Assembly: GCF_000374445.1 (NCBI RefSeq)
Contig: NZ_KB894445.1
Location: forward strand, 1 to 52,226
Length of the DNA: 52,226 nt
Source of the DNA: Actinokineospora enzanensis DSM 44649
Lineage (GTDB): Bacteria > Actinomycetota > Actinomycetes > Mycobacteriales > Pseudonocardiaceae
Reading direction: 5' to 3'
The position numbers and the translations under genes were made by a program. The first letter of the stretch is position 1. The number at the start of each line of letters is the position of its first letter. This document shows positions 37,449 through 46,385 of the stretch, piece after piece. The notes below the pieces were generated by a model. It did no database searches. It was not told the origin of the DNA and was given only the letters and a program-made list of their open reading frames with translations.

Positions 37449-38952
37449 ACCGTCCGCCCTTGCCTGCTGGGTGGATGACCACAGCGTGGAGCGCAAGGCG
37501 TAAGAATGCCCGCTTCTGCGACAGGTCCAGCGCCACGTCAGGATCGTCAGCAAACCAACGCTCGCGAATGTTCGCCGTGGTCGTCAGCGCCTGCTGTCCC
37601 GAGAGTACAAATTTCCGCTGCTCGGCCCTGAGGCGGTCAATTTCCATTTCAAGAGAGCGAACCGTCTCGAAGAAGAACCCATCGGAGATTCCGCCGGATG
37701 AGTATTGGGCCTTAAGCGCCGACAGGCGCCTGTGCCTGTCGTCAAGTTGTTCCTGACCTTCCCATTCAACGTCGGCGACGTCAAAGGCGATAACCTCCTC
37801 AAGTTTGGCAAGCACCGCTTCCGTGACGTATTCATCGACTGCCGGTCCTTGCCGAGAGGTTCCAGCACACCCTCCATTGCACTTTGGCTGACACGAGTAG
37901 TTGTGCCATGTGTGCTTGGGAACCCAGGTGATCCGGTGTCGCGTGAGGCAAAGCGAGTCGTCATCCTTGGGCTTGCCACACCGCGCTAGGCCGGTAAGGA
38001 GGTACTTGGGTTCACGCAGGCCCAACTCACCTGCTGTCTCACCGTTAGGGCCGACCGTCTTCCCCTGGCGAGCTTGGAAAATCGCGTCGATCTTCTTCCA
38101 TTCCGCTGGGGTGACCAGCGCATCCCACTCTCCGACGACCGGGTTTCCCTTTTCGTCACATACGAGCTGGCCATTGATCTTGCGATACCCGCAAATGCGC
38201 GGGTTCTTCAATACCAGCGCCACGGTCTGTTGCTTGAATGGATTACCCTCGGCTGTAAGGATTCCTTTCCGCTTCCATTCCATGGTAATGGAAGCTGTCG
38301 AGCGTCCGGCAATGAAGTCTTTTGCGGCCTTGTTGATTGCCCGACTGTTGACCGGGTGTGCTGTGATCTTGTCTTCGAGCCATCCGAAACGCGGCTTGCC
38401 CCGGGGGACTTTACCTTCCGCCGCGCGGCGGCGATGGTTGTTGCGAGCCCGCTTGCGCATCCTCCTGGATTCGGCTTTGGAGATCACGGCGCCCATGAGG
38501 CCCATAGTTTCCACGTCGTCCGAATAGAGGTCTTTTCGCCCCTGTTCGTCCGCGTAGACGCGACCATCTTCCAGGGTGAACTCTTCAACAAACCGCTCGT
38601 AATCGCCCGGACGTCGGATGAGCCGGTCCTCGTGGACGACGATCACGCCGCGAATCTCAACGCCCTCTGTAGTCTTGCCGCGACGGAGTGCTACTAGCAT
38701 CGCCTCGAAGTCTTTGCGCACGACGTTGGGCTTGCTGGCAGACCTGTCGTTGTCCTCGTACTCGTAGACGACGATCCAGCCGTACTCCCTGGCGTTTCGC
38801 CTGTTATCGCAGTGTTGGTCCTTGACTCCGTGACGGTCCTTCTCGTCATCCTTGCTGATGCGCGCGTACCCAGCGACCGGGATGAGTAACCCGGCCTTGA
38901 TCATGTCCAACTCTTCGTCGGTGAGTGTGACGATATTTCCCATAGAACACAT
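37381..38952 (-). CDS. int: Large serine integrase
   Basis: A 523-residue serine recombinase. The catalytic domain has YARISKDD (Ser33), RLIRRPGDYERFVEEF and MGLMGAVISKAESRRMRKRA. A recombinase domain (about 195-300) and a zinc ribbon (ARCGKPKDD ... SCQPKCNGGC) follow, then a coiled-coil region and C-terminal tail. It integrates attP into attB and needs a directionality factor to excise. The ATG at 38952 lies three bases after the TGA-TAG that ends the host mhuD 5' fragment, and a second ATG is at 38943. In the lysogen it is therefore positioned to be transcribed from the host M1 peptidase/mhuD promoter, whereas in circular phage DNA it would follow the phage mhuD copy. Confidence 0.93.
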   Translation of the reverse strand: MCSMGNIVTLTDEELDMIKAGLLIPVAGYARISKDDEKDRHGVKDQHCDNRRNAREYGWIVVYEYEDNDRSASKPNVVRKDFEAMLVALRRGKTTEGVEIRGVIVVHEDRLIRRPGDYERFVEEFTLEDGRVYADEQGRKDLYSDDVETMGLMGAVISKAESRRMRKRARNNHRRRAAEGKVPRGKPRFGWLEDKITAHPVNSRAINKAAKDFIAGRSTASITMEWKRKGILTAEGNPFKQQTVALVLKNPRICGYRKINGQLVCDEKGNPVVGEWDALVTPAEWKKIDAIFQARQGKTVGPNGETAGELGLREPKYLLTGLARCGKPKDDDSLCLTRHRITWVPKHTWHNYSCQPKCNGGCAGTSRQGPAVDEYVTEAVLAKLEEVIAFDVADVEWEGQEQLDDRHRRLSALKAQYSSGGISDGFFFETVRSLEMEIDRLRAEQRKFVLSGQQALTTTANIRERWFADDPDVALDLSQKRAFLRLALHAVVIHPAGKGGRFNPDLLELRWRKEIQVPTLAAA

Positions 38953-38955
38953 CTA

Positions 38956-39126
38956 TCAGCGGGTGTAGACGAAGTACCTGGTCTCGCCCTTGGTCGGGCG
39001 GAGCAGCTCGAAGCCCAGGAAGCCGGGTTCGCCCTCCACCGCGCCGAGACGGGCGGCGAAGCGCTGCTCCAGCTCCGGGCCCGCGCCCTCGGGGACCTCG
39101 ATCGCGTTGATCTTCACGACTGCCAT
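38956..39126 (-). pseudogene. mhuD: 5' fragment of host mhuD-like gene
   Basis: The first 56 codons of the host MhuD-type heme monooxygenase, including the Asn equivalent to MhuD Asn7 (KINAIE). The frame ends at a TGA created by the junction, followed by TAG. It lacks the Trp and His of the active site, which are in the 3' fragment at 892-1034. It starts nine bases after the M1 peptidase stop and ends three bases before the integrase ATG, so it probably survives as the translated leader of int. Confidence 0.9.
38957..38960. other. attR: attR core (serine integrase)
   Basis: The second copy of CAGC. Phage sequence ACACATCT-at lies to the left (also the start of int), and host mhuD sequence (GGGTGTAGACG) lies to the right. 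Rejoining host flanks across CAGC restores the Thr-Arg-Trp codons of mhuD. Confidence 0.88.
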
Positions 39127-39135
39127 GGGACCAGG

Positions 39136-40569
39136 TTACTTCCGCAGCGAGCCGGGGTAGAGGAACTCGTCCGCGGGCTTGCTCGCCTGGTGGAACCAGG
39201 CGTCCAGGAAACGGGTGAGGTCCTGGCCCGCGACCTGGGCGGCCATCGCCTCGAACTCGGGCCAGGTGGCGTTGCCGTCGCGGTGGGTGCTGATCCACTG
39301 CTTGAGCAGGGTGGCGAACTTGTCGTCGCCGATCTGCCTGCGCAGCGCGTGCAGGGCGAGCTGGCCCTTGTCGTAGACGGCGGTGAACTCGTTGCCGGGG
39401 CCCATGTCGACCAGCTTGCGGTTCCAGAACGCGTCCTTGGACTTGTCGACCACCGCGCGGTAGCGCGCGTCCAGGTCGGTGCCGTTCTTGGCCTCCGCCC
39501 ACAGCCACTGGGCGTAGGAGGCGAAGCACTCGTTGAGGCAGATGTCCGACCAGCGCTCCAGCGAGACGCTGTCGCCGAACCACTGGTGGGCCTGCTCGTG
39601 CACGATGACGTCCAGGTTGGCCCACTTGGCGTAGGTGGGCCGGGTCTGGGTCTCCAGCGAGAACGAGATGGACTCGTTGACGAAGATGCCGCCAGCCGCG
39701 CTCTGCGGATACGGGCCGAACTTGTCCGACAGGAACGCCAGCACCTCGGGCAGGTGGGCCTCGATCGGCTTCTTGTCCTCGGCGCCCGGCGCGTACGCGC
39801 TGACCACCGGGGTGCCGTCGGCCAAAGTGGAGCGTTCGAATGTCCACTTGTCGATGCCGATGGTGGTCAGGTAGGTGGCGACCCGGTTCGGCTCCACCCA
39901 GGTGTAGGTGGTCAGGCCGTTCGCCGACCGGGGTGCTTCCTCGTGCCCGTTGGAGATCACGCTCCAGTCGTCCGGGACCTGGGCGGACAGCCGGAACGTC
40001 GCCTTGTCCAGCGGGTGGTCGTTGACCGGGTACCAGGTGCTGGCCGAGTGCGGCTCGCCCGCCGCGAACGCGCCGCCGGACTTGGCTATCTGCCAGCCGT
40101 TGGGGCCAAGGGTGCCGTCCTTGTTCAACTGCGGCTCACCGGCGTAGCGCACGCGGGTGCGGAACGTCGCGCCCTTGGCGATGGGGGTGTCCGGGTTGAT
40201 GACCAGCTCGTGTTCGCCCTCGCGGGAGAACCTGGCCTGCTTGCCGTCGATATCCACAGCGGACACGGTCAGCCCGGTGAGATCCAGGTTGAACCTGGCC
40301 AGCTCGTCGGTGGCGGTGGCGGTGACCGTGGTGTCGCCCTCCAGGTGCTTGCTCGGCGGGTCGTAGCCGATCTTCACCTCGTAGGCGGTGACGTCGTAGC
40401 CGCCGTTGCCGTCGTCCGGGTAGTACGGGTCGCCGATGCCCGCCGCGCTCGGCCCGGCAGGCGCCCTGGTCCCGGTGGTGGCGCTGGGTCGCGGCGGCTC
40501 GGCGGTGTTCGTGCACGCGGCGAGCGCGGTCGCGGTCAACAGCACGCAGGCGAGTCGGGCGCGGCGCAT
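39136..40569 (-). CDS. M1-family metallopeptidase lipoprotein
   Basis: A 477-residue protein with a lipobox (TALAAC, Cys19) and a Pro/Thr-rich linker, so it is anchored outside the membrane. The M1 fold has the zinc site HEQAHQWFGD (His324, Glu325, His328) and the downstream NECF glutamate (Glu347). The exopeptidase GAMEN motif is not evident; GGIFVNES occupies that area, so specificity may be unusual. It is the first gene before mhuD on the minus strand and so likely drives transcription across attR into int. Confidence 0.85.
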   Translation of the reverse strand: MRRARLACVLLTATALAACTNTAEPPRPSATTGTRAPAGPSAAGIGDPYYPDDGNGGYDVTAYEVKIGYDPPSKHLEGDTTVTATATDELARFNLDLTGLTVSAVDIDGKQARFSREGEHELVINPDTPIAKGATFRTRVRYAGEPQLNKDGTLGPNGWQIAKSGGAFAAGEPHSASTWYPVNDHPLDKATFRLSAQVPDDWSVISNGHEEAPRSANGLTTYTWVEPNRVATYLTTIGIDKWTFERSTLADGTPVVSAYAPGAEDKKPIEAHLPEVLAFLSDKFGPYPQSAAGGIFVNESISFSLETQTRPTYAKWANLDVIVHEQAHQWFGDSVSLERWSDICLNECFASYAQWLWAEAKNGTDLDARYRAVVDKSKDAFWNRKLVDMGPGNEFTAVYDKGQLALHALRRQIGDDKFATLLKQWISTHRDGNATWPEFEAMAAQVAGQDLTRFLDAWFHQASKPADEFLYPGSLRK

Positions 40570-40656
40570 GGCGGTGGCAGCTCCAAGGCGTAGGGGTCGT
40601 CCCCATCATGGCCGCCGCGCTGTGTTCTCGCGGTTCACTCCGGCAAACTCACCCCC

Positions 40657-41421
40657 ATGAGCAGGCCGGACGTGATCGACTTCGGCGGGGACGGTCCGCC
40701 GGTCCTGCTGCTGCACGGCCTCATGGGCCGCGCGACCACCTGGTGGCCGGTGGCCCGCTGGCTGACCGCCTATGGCCACGTCCGTGGTCTCGACGCCCGC
40801 GGCCATGGCAACAGCCCACACCGCGGCGGCGGCTGGCACACCGCCGATTTCGTGGCCGACGCGGCCGAACTGCTCGCCGGACCGTCCGAACCGACCGTCG
40901 TCATCGGACACTCCATGGGCGCCCTGCACGCCATCGCCTTGGCCGCAGGGCACCCCGACCTCGTGCGCGGCCTGGTCCTGGAGGACGTCGGCATCGACCT
41001 CCGCGGCCGCACGGTCGACAACTGGCGCGCGCTCTTCGACGCCTGGCCCGTTCCCTTCCGCTCACTCGCCCACGTCCGCGACTTCTTCGGCCCCGCGGGC
41101 GACTACTTCGCCCAGTGCGTCGAGAAACGCGCCGACGGCTACCACCTGATCGCGGCCCCACAGGACCTCTTCGACGTCGCCGCCGAATGGGGCGAACGCG
41201 ACTATTGGGATCTGGTGGAACGGGTCTGCTGCCCGGTGCTCGTCATCGAGGCCGAGCAATCGGTCATGCCACCGGGACAACAGGCCGCGATCCCGCACCG
41301 CGCCCCCGGCGGCGGCACCCACGTGATCGCACCCGGCAGCTACCACCTCGTGCACGACTCGGCGTCCGAGTTCTACCGGGGCGCGGTTGAGGCTTTCCTG
41401 TCCGACTTGCTCAGCGGGTGA
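40657..41421 (+). CDS. Alpha/beta hydrolase
   Basis: A 254-residue hydrolase: LLLHGLMGRATTWW oxyanion-type region, nucleophile elbow GHSMGA (about residues 88-93), an acid in LVIEAEQSVMP and a final HLVHDS histidine. Substrate unknown. It is divergent from the M1 peptidase gene with 87 bp between, and its 3' end overlaps the convergent 2H phosphoesterase gene by 11 bp. A hydrolase is also near mhuD in M. tuberculosis. Confidence 0.85.
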   Translation: MSRPDVIDFGGDGPPVLLLHGLMGRATTWWPVARWLTAYGHVRGLDARGHGNSPHRGGGWHTADFVADAAELLAGPSEPTVVIGHSMGALHAIALAAGHPDLVRGLVLEDVGIDLRGRTVDNWRALFDAWPVPFRSLAHVRDFFGPAGDYFAQCVEKRADGYHLIAAPQDLFDVAAEWGERDYWDLVERVCCPVLVIEAEQSVMPPGQQAAIPHRAPGGGTHVIAPGSYHLVHDSASEFYRGAVEAFLSDLLSG

Positions 41422-41923
41422 CCAGGGTTTCGAGTTCGCCCGTGGTCGTGTCCGCGATGACCATCCGGTGGACCTTGGCCTCGATCGGGGGCGCCGGGAA
41501 CGCCACTCCGAACGCGGTCACCATCTCCGCCTCGGTGACGCCCTCGACGAGGGTGCAGTGCGGGATCCACGAGCCGGGCAGGTAGTAGCTGTTCGGGTTG
41601 CGCACCTTCCCGGCGAGCACGTCGTGCACGGCCGAGTGGACGGCCAGCAGTTCGCCATCGGTGACGGCGCCCAGCATCAGGGTGTGCTCGGTGGTGGCGA
41701 AGGTCGACAGGGAGTGCAGCCAGAGCGAGGGGATGAACAGCAGCCGCAGGTCGGCGCGCAGGGCGGTGCGGGTCTTCGCCGGGATGTCGGTGGCCATGGC
41801 GAAGGTGACGTGCGGGGGGAAGCGGCGGGCCGCCGGGAGGCCCGCGTCGTCGAGGCGGGACCACAGGGTCCGGACCGCCGTGTCGGCTTCGTCGTCGAAC
41901 AGTGCCATGACTGCCTGGGCCAT
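41411..41923 (-). CDS. 2H phosphoesterase (2'-5' RNA ligase family)
   Basis: A 170-residue protein with two His motifs, PPHVTFAM and IPHCTLVE, that form the active site of 2H phosphoesterases. These act on cyclic phosphates or RNA ends; the substrate here is unknown. Full length for the family. Confidence 0.82.
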   Translation of the reverse strand: MAQAVMALFDDEADTAVRTLWSRLDDAGLPAARRFPPHVTFAMATDIPAKTRTALRADLRLLFIPSLWLHSLSTFATTEHTLMLGAVTDGELLAVHSAVHDVLAGKVRNPNSYYLPGSWIPHCTLVEGVTEAEMVTAFGVAFPAPPIEAKVHRMVIADTTTGELETLVTR

Positions 41924-41933
41924 GGCGGTGAGG

Positions 41934-42959
41934 TTAGCGGCTCAGCATGGTCAGCCAGTCGCGGATCTCCACTCGGCCCGCTGACCCGCGCGCCGGGTCG
42001 AGCAGGCGGGCGGCCGCGGCGGCCTCGCTGCCGTCGGCCAGGTCGACCGGGCGGACCAGGGCCGACCAGGTGGGCGCGCCGATCAGGTGGCGCTCGTCGG
42101 CGGACCTGGTGCCGTAGCAGGGCTGGTAGGGCAGTCCGGCGCGGATGGTGAACGCGCGCACGGCGTCCACGGTCGCCGACCCGTACATGCCGTCTGTCGC
42201 GAGTGGATAGCCGCGGTCGCGGAGCAGGTGCTGGGCGGCGCGGACGATCGTGCCGCTGTCGTTGGGGGACAACAACGGCAGTACCGCCGGTTGGTCGACC
42301 GGCTTCGCCAGCTCAGCGCCGACCGCGTCGCGCAGTTCCGGCAAGCGTCCATAGAGGACTTTGCCGGGGCACTCGGTGGCGTTGAAGTCGCGGTGGCCGC
42401 GGATCTCCGCGGGGGCGATCCCGTACTGGCGGGCGATCAGCACGACCGCCTTGACCAGCGAGTCCCACAGCGCGCCCGGCGCGTCCTCGGTGCTGTAGGT
42501 GCCCTCGTTCTCGATGCCGATGACCTCGCTGTTGTGGTCGGCCACGTTCGCGCCCTGCACGTGCTCGTGCCCGTTCGCCACCGCCTCCACGCTGCGCCTG
42601 CGGCCTTCCATCAGGTAGCCGCCGCGGGTGTTGGTGAGCTGCTGGCCGGAGTCGATCCACCCTCGGGAGTCCATGTGGAAGTCCTGGATGGAGTGCGCCA
42701 ACCGGACCGCGTGGTCGCGCGAGATGTCGTCGGCGTTCGGCGTCGCGGTGTGGTGCACGACGATGTAAGTCGGCCGGTGATCGAGCATCTGGATGGGCTC
42801 GGATGGTTGTCGCGCACCCCATTCATCGCAGGTCACGATGGTCGGGGCGGCCAGGGGGAGGCCGGTCGGGACGACGTCCGCCGAGGCGTTGATGCCCAGT
42901 GCGGGCAATGCCGTGACGGCGAGACCGGTGTGCAGCAACGCTCGGCGGGTGACAGTCAT
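41934..42959 (-). CDS. Tat-exported N-acetylmuramoyl-L-alanine amidase-like protein
   Basis: A 341-residue secreted protein. The signal MTVTRRALLHTGLAVTALPA begins with a twin-arginine-like pair. The Amidase_2/PGRP domain has YIVVHHTATPN, GIENEGTYSTED and the HRDFNATECPG zinc/catalytic motif. The C-terminal part (about 225-341) has a peptidoglycan-binding-like repeat with RDRGYPLATDGMYGSATVDA. It trims cell-wall stem peptides outside the cell. Confidence 0.85.
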   Translation of the reverse strand: MTVTRRALLHTGLAVTALPALGINASADVVPTGLPLAAPTIVTCDEWGARQPSEPIQMLDHRPTYIVVHHTATPNADDISRDHAVRLAHSIQDFHMDSRGWIDSGQQLTNTRGGYLMEGRRRSVEAVANGHEHVQGANVADHNSEVIGIENEGTYSTEDAPGALWDSLVKAVVLIARQYGIAPAEIRGHRDFNATECPGKVLYGRLPELRDAVGAELAKPVDQPAVLPLLSPNDSGTIVRAAQHLLRDRGYPLATDGMYGSATVDAVRAFTIRAGLPYQPCYGTRSADERHLIGAPTWSALVRPVDLADGSEAAAAARLLDPARGSAGRVEIRDWLTMLSR

Positions 42960-43040
42960 AGCCGACGGTAGGCAGCAGCCCCCGTGTTCGGCAATGGCTC
43001 GCCAACTATTGAGTGATCTTGTTGCCGGTTTACCGGTCGG

Positions 43041-43913
43041 TCAGTGCTCGCCGGGCAGTGCGAACCGGCCGTCGGCGGTCTGCTCGACAAGGCCGTCCAC
43101 CAAGAGCGAGTGCAGGCACCGGTCGCGTTGGCCCGCATCGCTCCACACCAGGTCCAGCTTGGTTTTCGGGGCAGGCTCGTTGGTGTCGCGCAACACGTCC
43201 AGCAGCAACCCGCGCACCTGGCGGTCGGTTCCCGCGAACTTCTGCACCGCCTTCGCGGGACCGTCGTAGGCGGGCCTGCCCGCGAGTTGCCACGCGCAAT
43301 CCGCGAACACCGGGCAATCCGTACAACGCGGTCCTCGGGCGACACACACAACCGCGCCCAGTTCCATCAACGCCGCCGATGCGCGCGCCGCCCGCGCGGG
43401 CTCCTCGGGCAGGAGTGCCTCGGTGTCGTTCATGTCCCGCGTGGTCGACGGCGGCCCCGCGTCCCCCGCGCCGTGCACGGCCCGCGCGACTACTCGGCGC
43501 ACGTTGGTGTCGACGACCGGACAGCGCTGCCCGTAGGCGAAAGCCGCGACGGCGCGCGCGGTGTAGGCGCCGATCCCGGGCAGGGACAGCAGGGTGTCGA
43601 CGTCCGCGGGCACCACGTCGCCATGCTCGGCGGCGATCACTCCGGCGGCGGCGTGCAACCGCAGCGCCCGTCTGGGGTAACCGAGCTTGCCCCAGGCGCG
43701 CACGACCTCACCCTGCGTCTCCGCCGCGAGCGCCGACGGTACCGGCCACCGGTTCAGCCACGCCAACCAGATCGGCTCGACCCGCGCGACCGGCGTCTGC
43801 TGCAGCATGATCTCGCTGACCAGCACACCCCACCCGGTGGTCGCCTGCTTCCGCCAGGGCAGATCCCGGGCGTTCGCGTCATACCAATCCAGCAGCGAGT
43901 CGATCACCGGCAA
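43041..43913 (-). CDS. mutY: A/G-specific adenine glycosylase MutY
   Basis: A 290-residue DNA repair enzyme that removes adenine opposite 8-oxoguanine. It has EIMLQQTPVARV, the helix-hairpin-helix LPGIGAYTARAV, the catalytic Asp in VVDTNVRR, and a 4Fe-4S site CVARGPRCTDCPVFADC. The protein is shorter than E. coli MutY because the C-terminal 8-oxoG recognition domain is reduced, as in other actinobacteria. It lies next to a carbonic anhydrase gene, as in M. tuberculosis. Confidence 0.92.
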   Translation of the reverse strand: MPVIDSLLDWYDANARDLPWRKQATTGWGVLVSEIMLQQTPVARVEPIWLAWLNRWPVPSALAAETQGEVVRAWGKLGYPRRALRLHAAAGVIAAEHGDVVPADVDTLLSLPGIGAYTARAVAAFAYGQRCPVVDTNVRRVVARAVHGAGDAGPPSTTRDMNDTEALLPEEPARAARASAALMELGAVVCVARGPRCTDCPVFADCAWQLAGRPAYDGPAKAVQKFAGTDRQVRGLLLDVLRDTNEPAPKTKLDLVWSDAGQRDRCLHSLLVDGLVEQTADGRFALPGEH

Positions 43914-43923
43914 CAGTTTAGGT

Positions 43924-44415
43924 TCAATCGACCTCGGTCAGTTCGGCGGTCTGGACGTCGTAGACGAAGCCGCGGACGTTGTCGGTGTGCGGGACGAACG
44001 GGCTGCGCCGCACGCGCTCCACCGACTGCCGCACGCTGATCTTGACCTCGCGGAACGCCTCCACCGCCCAGGTCGGCCGCAGGCCGGTGTCGCGTTCCAG
44101 GTCGGCGCGGAACTCGTCGTCGGTGAACGTGGACAGGCCGCACGAGGTGTGCTGCATGACGATCACCTCGGTGGTCTGCAGCTTGCGCTGGCTGATCGAC
44201 AGCGAGCGCAGCACGTCCTCGGTGACGATGCCGCCTGCGTTGCGCAGGATGTGCGCCTCGCCGTGCCGCAGGCCGAACACGTCGAACACCTTGATCCGGG
44301 CGTCCATGCAGGTCACCACGGTCAGGTGCAGGCTGGGCGCCGGCGTCGGCACGCCGGGGGCGCCCCGGTCGAGCCCATCGGTGTGACGCTTGAGCAGGAC
44401 GTCGATGGCGGTCAC
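43924..44415 (-). CDS. Beta-class carbonic anhydrase
   Basis: A 163-residue enzyme interconverting CO2 and bicarbonate. Zinc ligands are in CMDARI and HTSCG. GTG 44415 with GGGGG upstream is chosen over long upstream readings that run through non-coding sequence. It resembles the CanB (Rv3588c) type by sequence and neighbourhood. Confidence 0.88.
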   Translation of the reverse strand: MTAIDVLLKRHTDGLDRGAPGVPTPAPSLHLTVVTCMDARIKVFDVFGLRHGEAHILRNAGGIVTEDVLRSLSISQRKLQTTEVIVMQHTSCGLSTFTDDEFRADLERDTGLRPTWAVEAFREVKISVRQSVERVRRSPFVPHTDNVRGFVYDVQTAELTEVD

Positions 44416-44592
44416 GGCAGCCCCCTCGGCTCGGGCAGGACACAGATCGTGTCCATTGCACCCGGCTTGCCAGTTGCCAGACAAGCCCCCTAGACGATTC
44501 TCACTGAGCGTGCGCTTGCGCGGTTGAACATCCCTCGATCGGGGTATGTGTCTAGGCCGATTTCCCGGCTGGCCGGGTTTACCGTTTTCCGG

Positions 44593-45270
44593 ATGATCGA
44601 CCGGAACGGACCCTTGCCGCGCGCGGTCTACCTGCGCAGGCGGCTGGCAGCGGTGGCCGCGACCGCGTTCGGCGTGGTGGTGCTGGTCTGGATCATCGGT
44701 GGTCTGGTCGGCCACGACGAGGGCAGCGCCGCCCGCAACTCCGCAGGTCCGGCGAGCGCGCACCCGAGCGACCCGCCCAGCACGACCCCCAGCTCGGCGC
44801 CGTCCAGCACGGCCCCGCCGACGTCGAGCGCGCCCGCTCCGCCGCCCCCACCGCCACCACCCCCGCCGCCGGACCCGAACCTGCCGTGCCCCGATCAGGC
44901 GATGGCGATCAGCGCCGAGCCGCGGCCCGGCGCGTTCCAGGCCGGTTCCCGGCCGACGCTCCTGCTGGTCGTGGTGAACGCCGGGCCGGTCCCGTGCACC
45001 CGCGACATCGGCCGCGCCCAGCGCGAGCTCACCATCGACGGCGGCACCGGCAGGCTGTGGTCCAGCAACGACTGCGTGCGGGTGGACGGCGCCGAACCGA
45101 CCATCCTGGCCCCCGGCCAGCGGGTGGAGTTCCCGGTCCGCTGGGCTGGCCGCACGTCGGCGCCGGGCTGCCCGGTGAAACGGACCACTGTGCCGCCGGG
45201 CCAGTACATGTTGACGCCGCGGGTGGGTGGGCTGGTCGGCCCACCCGTCCCGCTCACGATTCAGCCCTAG
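44593..45270 (+). CDS. Membrane-anchored proline-rich protein
   Basis: A 225-residue protein from ATG 44593. A basic start and one membrane helix (AAVAATAFGVVVLVWIIGGL) are followed by a Ser/Thr/Pro linker with eleven consecutive prolines near 95-105 and an extracellular beta domain with Cys pairs (LPCPDQ, VPCTRD, NDCVRV, PGCPVK). It resembles DUF4232-type actinobacterial secreted proteins. Function unknown. Confidence 0.7.
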   Translation: MIDRNGPLPRAVYLRRRLAAVAATAFGVVVLVWIIGGLVGHDEGSAARNSAGPASAHPSDPPSTTPSSAPSSTAPPTSSAPAPPPPPPPPPPPDPNLPCPDQAMAISAEPRPGAFQAGSRPTLLLVVVNAGPVPCTRDIGRAQRELTIDGGTGRLWSSNDCVRVDGAEPTILAPGQRVEFPVRWAGRTSAPGCPVKRTTVPPGQYMLTPRVGGLVGPPVPLTIQP

Positions 45271-45284
45271 GAGTCAGCCCTGGC

Positions 45285-46385
45285 TCAGGGCCCGAACCAG
45301 CGCTCCTCGGCGGTGCGCGGCGGGGCGGCCGTGGCGCCGGGCACGAACTCGGTCTCCAGCACGATCTCGCGTGGCCGGGTCGGGTCGGGGGAGGCGAGTA
45401 ACAGCTTCCCGGCCGCCCGGCCCTTCTCCAGCACCGGCTGCCGCACGGTGGTGAGCCCGGCGCGGTCGGCGTCGGCGATGCCGTCGAAGCCGGTCACCGT
45501 GAGGTCCTGGGGTACCCGCAGGCCGCGCCGCCTGGCCTCGGCCAGCGCGCCGAGAGCGAGGATGTCGGAGGTGCAGATGACGGCGGTGACGTGCGGGTCG
45601 GCGTCCAGCAGTTGGGCGGTGGCGGAGGCGCCGCTGCCCACGCTGTGGTCGAAGCGCTCCACCACCGGCACCCTGGACCAGTCCACGCCGACCGCGCCGA
45701 ACGCGTCGGCCAGGCCCGCCAGCCGGGCGCGCTGGACGTGGAAGTGCGCGCTGTCGGCCCGCTCCACGGTGACGAACCCGTCGTTGCGGTCCCGGGCCAG
45801 GCGCATGCAGACCACGCCGACGCGGCGGTGGCCGAGCGCGATGAGCCGGGTGGCCAGCGCGGTGATGGCGGCCCGGTCGTCGATGCCGACCCGGTCCACG
45901 CCCTCCACGTGCGGCTGGTCGGCGACCACGGTGGGCACCGGCCGGGACAGCACGGCGGCCAGGTGCGGGTCGTCGTCGGGCACCGAGTACACGACGAACC
46001 CGTCCACGCCCGCGCGGTGCACCGCGGCCACGTCCTCGCGTTCGGGGTTGACCGGTACCAGGTGCAGGCCCTGACCCGCGCCCTCGCAGGCCAGCGCCAG
46101 GCCCTCCAGGAAGCCGAGCGCCGCCGGGTCGCGGAAGGCGTAGGAAAGGTTCTCGGTGAGCAGCAGTCCGACCGCGCCCGCCTTGCGGGTGCGCAACGAC
46201 CGCGCCACCGGGTCCGGTCCTGGGTAGCCCAACCGCCGCGCGGTCTCCAGGACCCGCCTGCGCAGCTCGGGGGAGAGCTGGTCAGGCCGGTTGTAGGCGT
46301 TGGAGACCGTGGTCCGGGAGACCCCCAGTTCCGCCGCCAGCGACGCGAGGGTTGCCGGGCGTCGCACATGTGTAGACCGCGCCAT
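45285..46385 (-). CDS. LacI-family transcriptional regulator
   Basis: A 366-residue regulator from ATG 46385. The N-terminal HTH reads ATLASLAAELGVSRTTVSNA followed by the YNRPDQLSPELRRRVLE hinge. The sugar-binding-type domain includes GVDGFVVYSVPDDD, DRVGIDD, VICTSDILALGAL and TVTGFDGIADADRAGLTTV. A longer reading to 46760 crosses the intergenic region and is rejected. It is divergent from a metal ABC operon, with a palindromic site between. Confidence 0.88.
   Translation of the reverse strand: MARSTHVRRPATLASLAAELGVSRTTVSNAYNRPDQLSPELRRRVLETARRLGYPGPDPVARSLRTRKAGAVGLLLTENLSYAFRDPAALGFLEGLALACEGAGQGLHLVPVNPEREDVAAVHRAGVDGFVVYSVPDDDPHLAAVLSRPVPTVVADQPHVEGVDRVGIDDRAAITALATRLIALGHRRVGVVCMRLARDRNDGFVTVERADSAHFHVQRARLAGLADAFGAVGVDWSRVPVVERFDHSVGSGASATAQLLDADPHVTAVICTSDILALGALAEARRRGLRVPQDLTVTGFDGIADADRAGLTTVRQPVLEKGRAAGKLLLASPDPTRPREIVLETEFVPGATAAPPRTAEERWFGP

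Larger units (their letters stand above)
1031..38960. mobile_element. Integrated siphovirus prophage, about 37.9 kb
   Basis: The boundaries come from the split host mhuD-like gene and the shared CAGC at 1031-1034 and 38957-38960. The element holds a serine integrase at its right end, repressors, replication genes, terminase, portal, capsid scaffold, major capsid, connectors, major tail protein, tape measure, tail tip genes, GH25 endolysin and holin. It therefore looks functionally complete. The order is that of a long non-contractile-tailed phage with an HK97-type head. The left end carries cargo genes that are less GC-rich than the structural genes. No structural gene is obviously interrupted, but the major capsid gene lacks a normal start codon and the tail module contains a minus-strand insertion. 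Confidence 0.95.

Noticed and set aside
38940..39140. Calling the mhuD 5' fragment an independent complete gene
   Set aside because: It stops at the att junction and lacks the Trp and His active-site residues present at 892-1034.
42087..42971. Plus-strand frame opposite the amidase
   Set aside because: Antisense to a gene with signal peptide and PGRP motifs.
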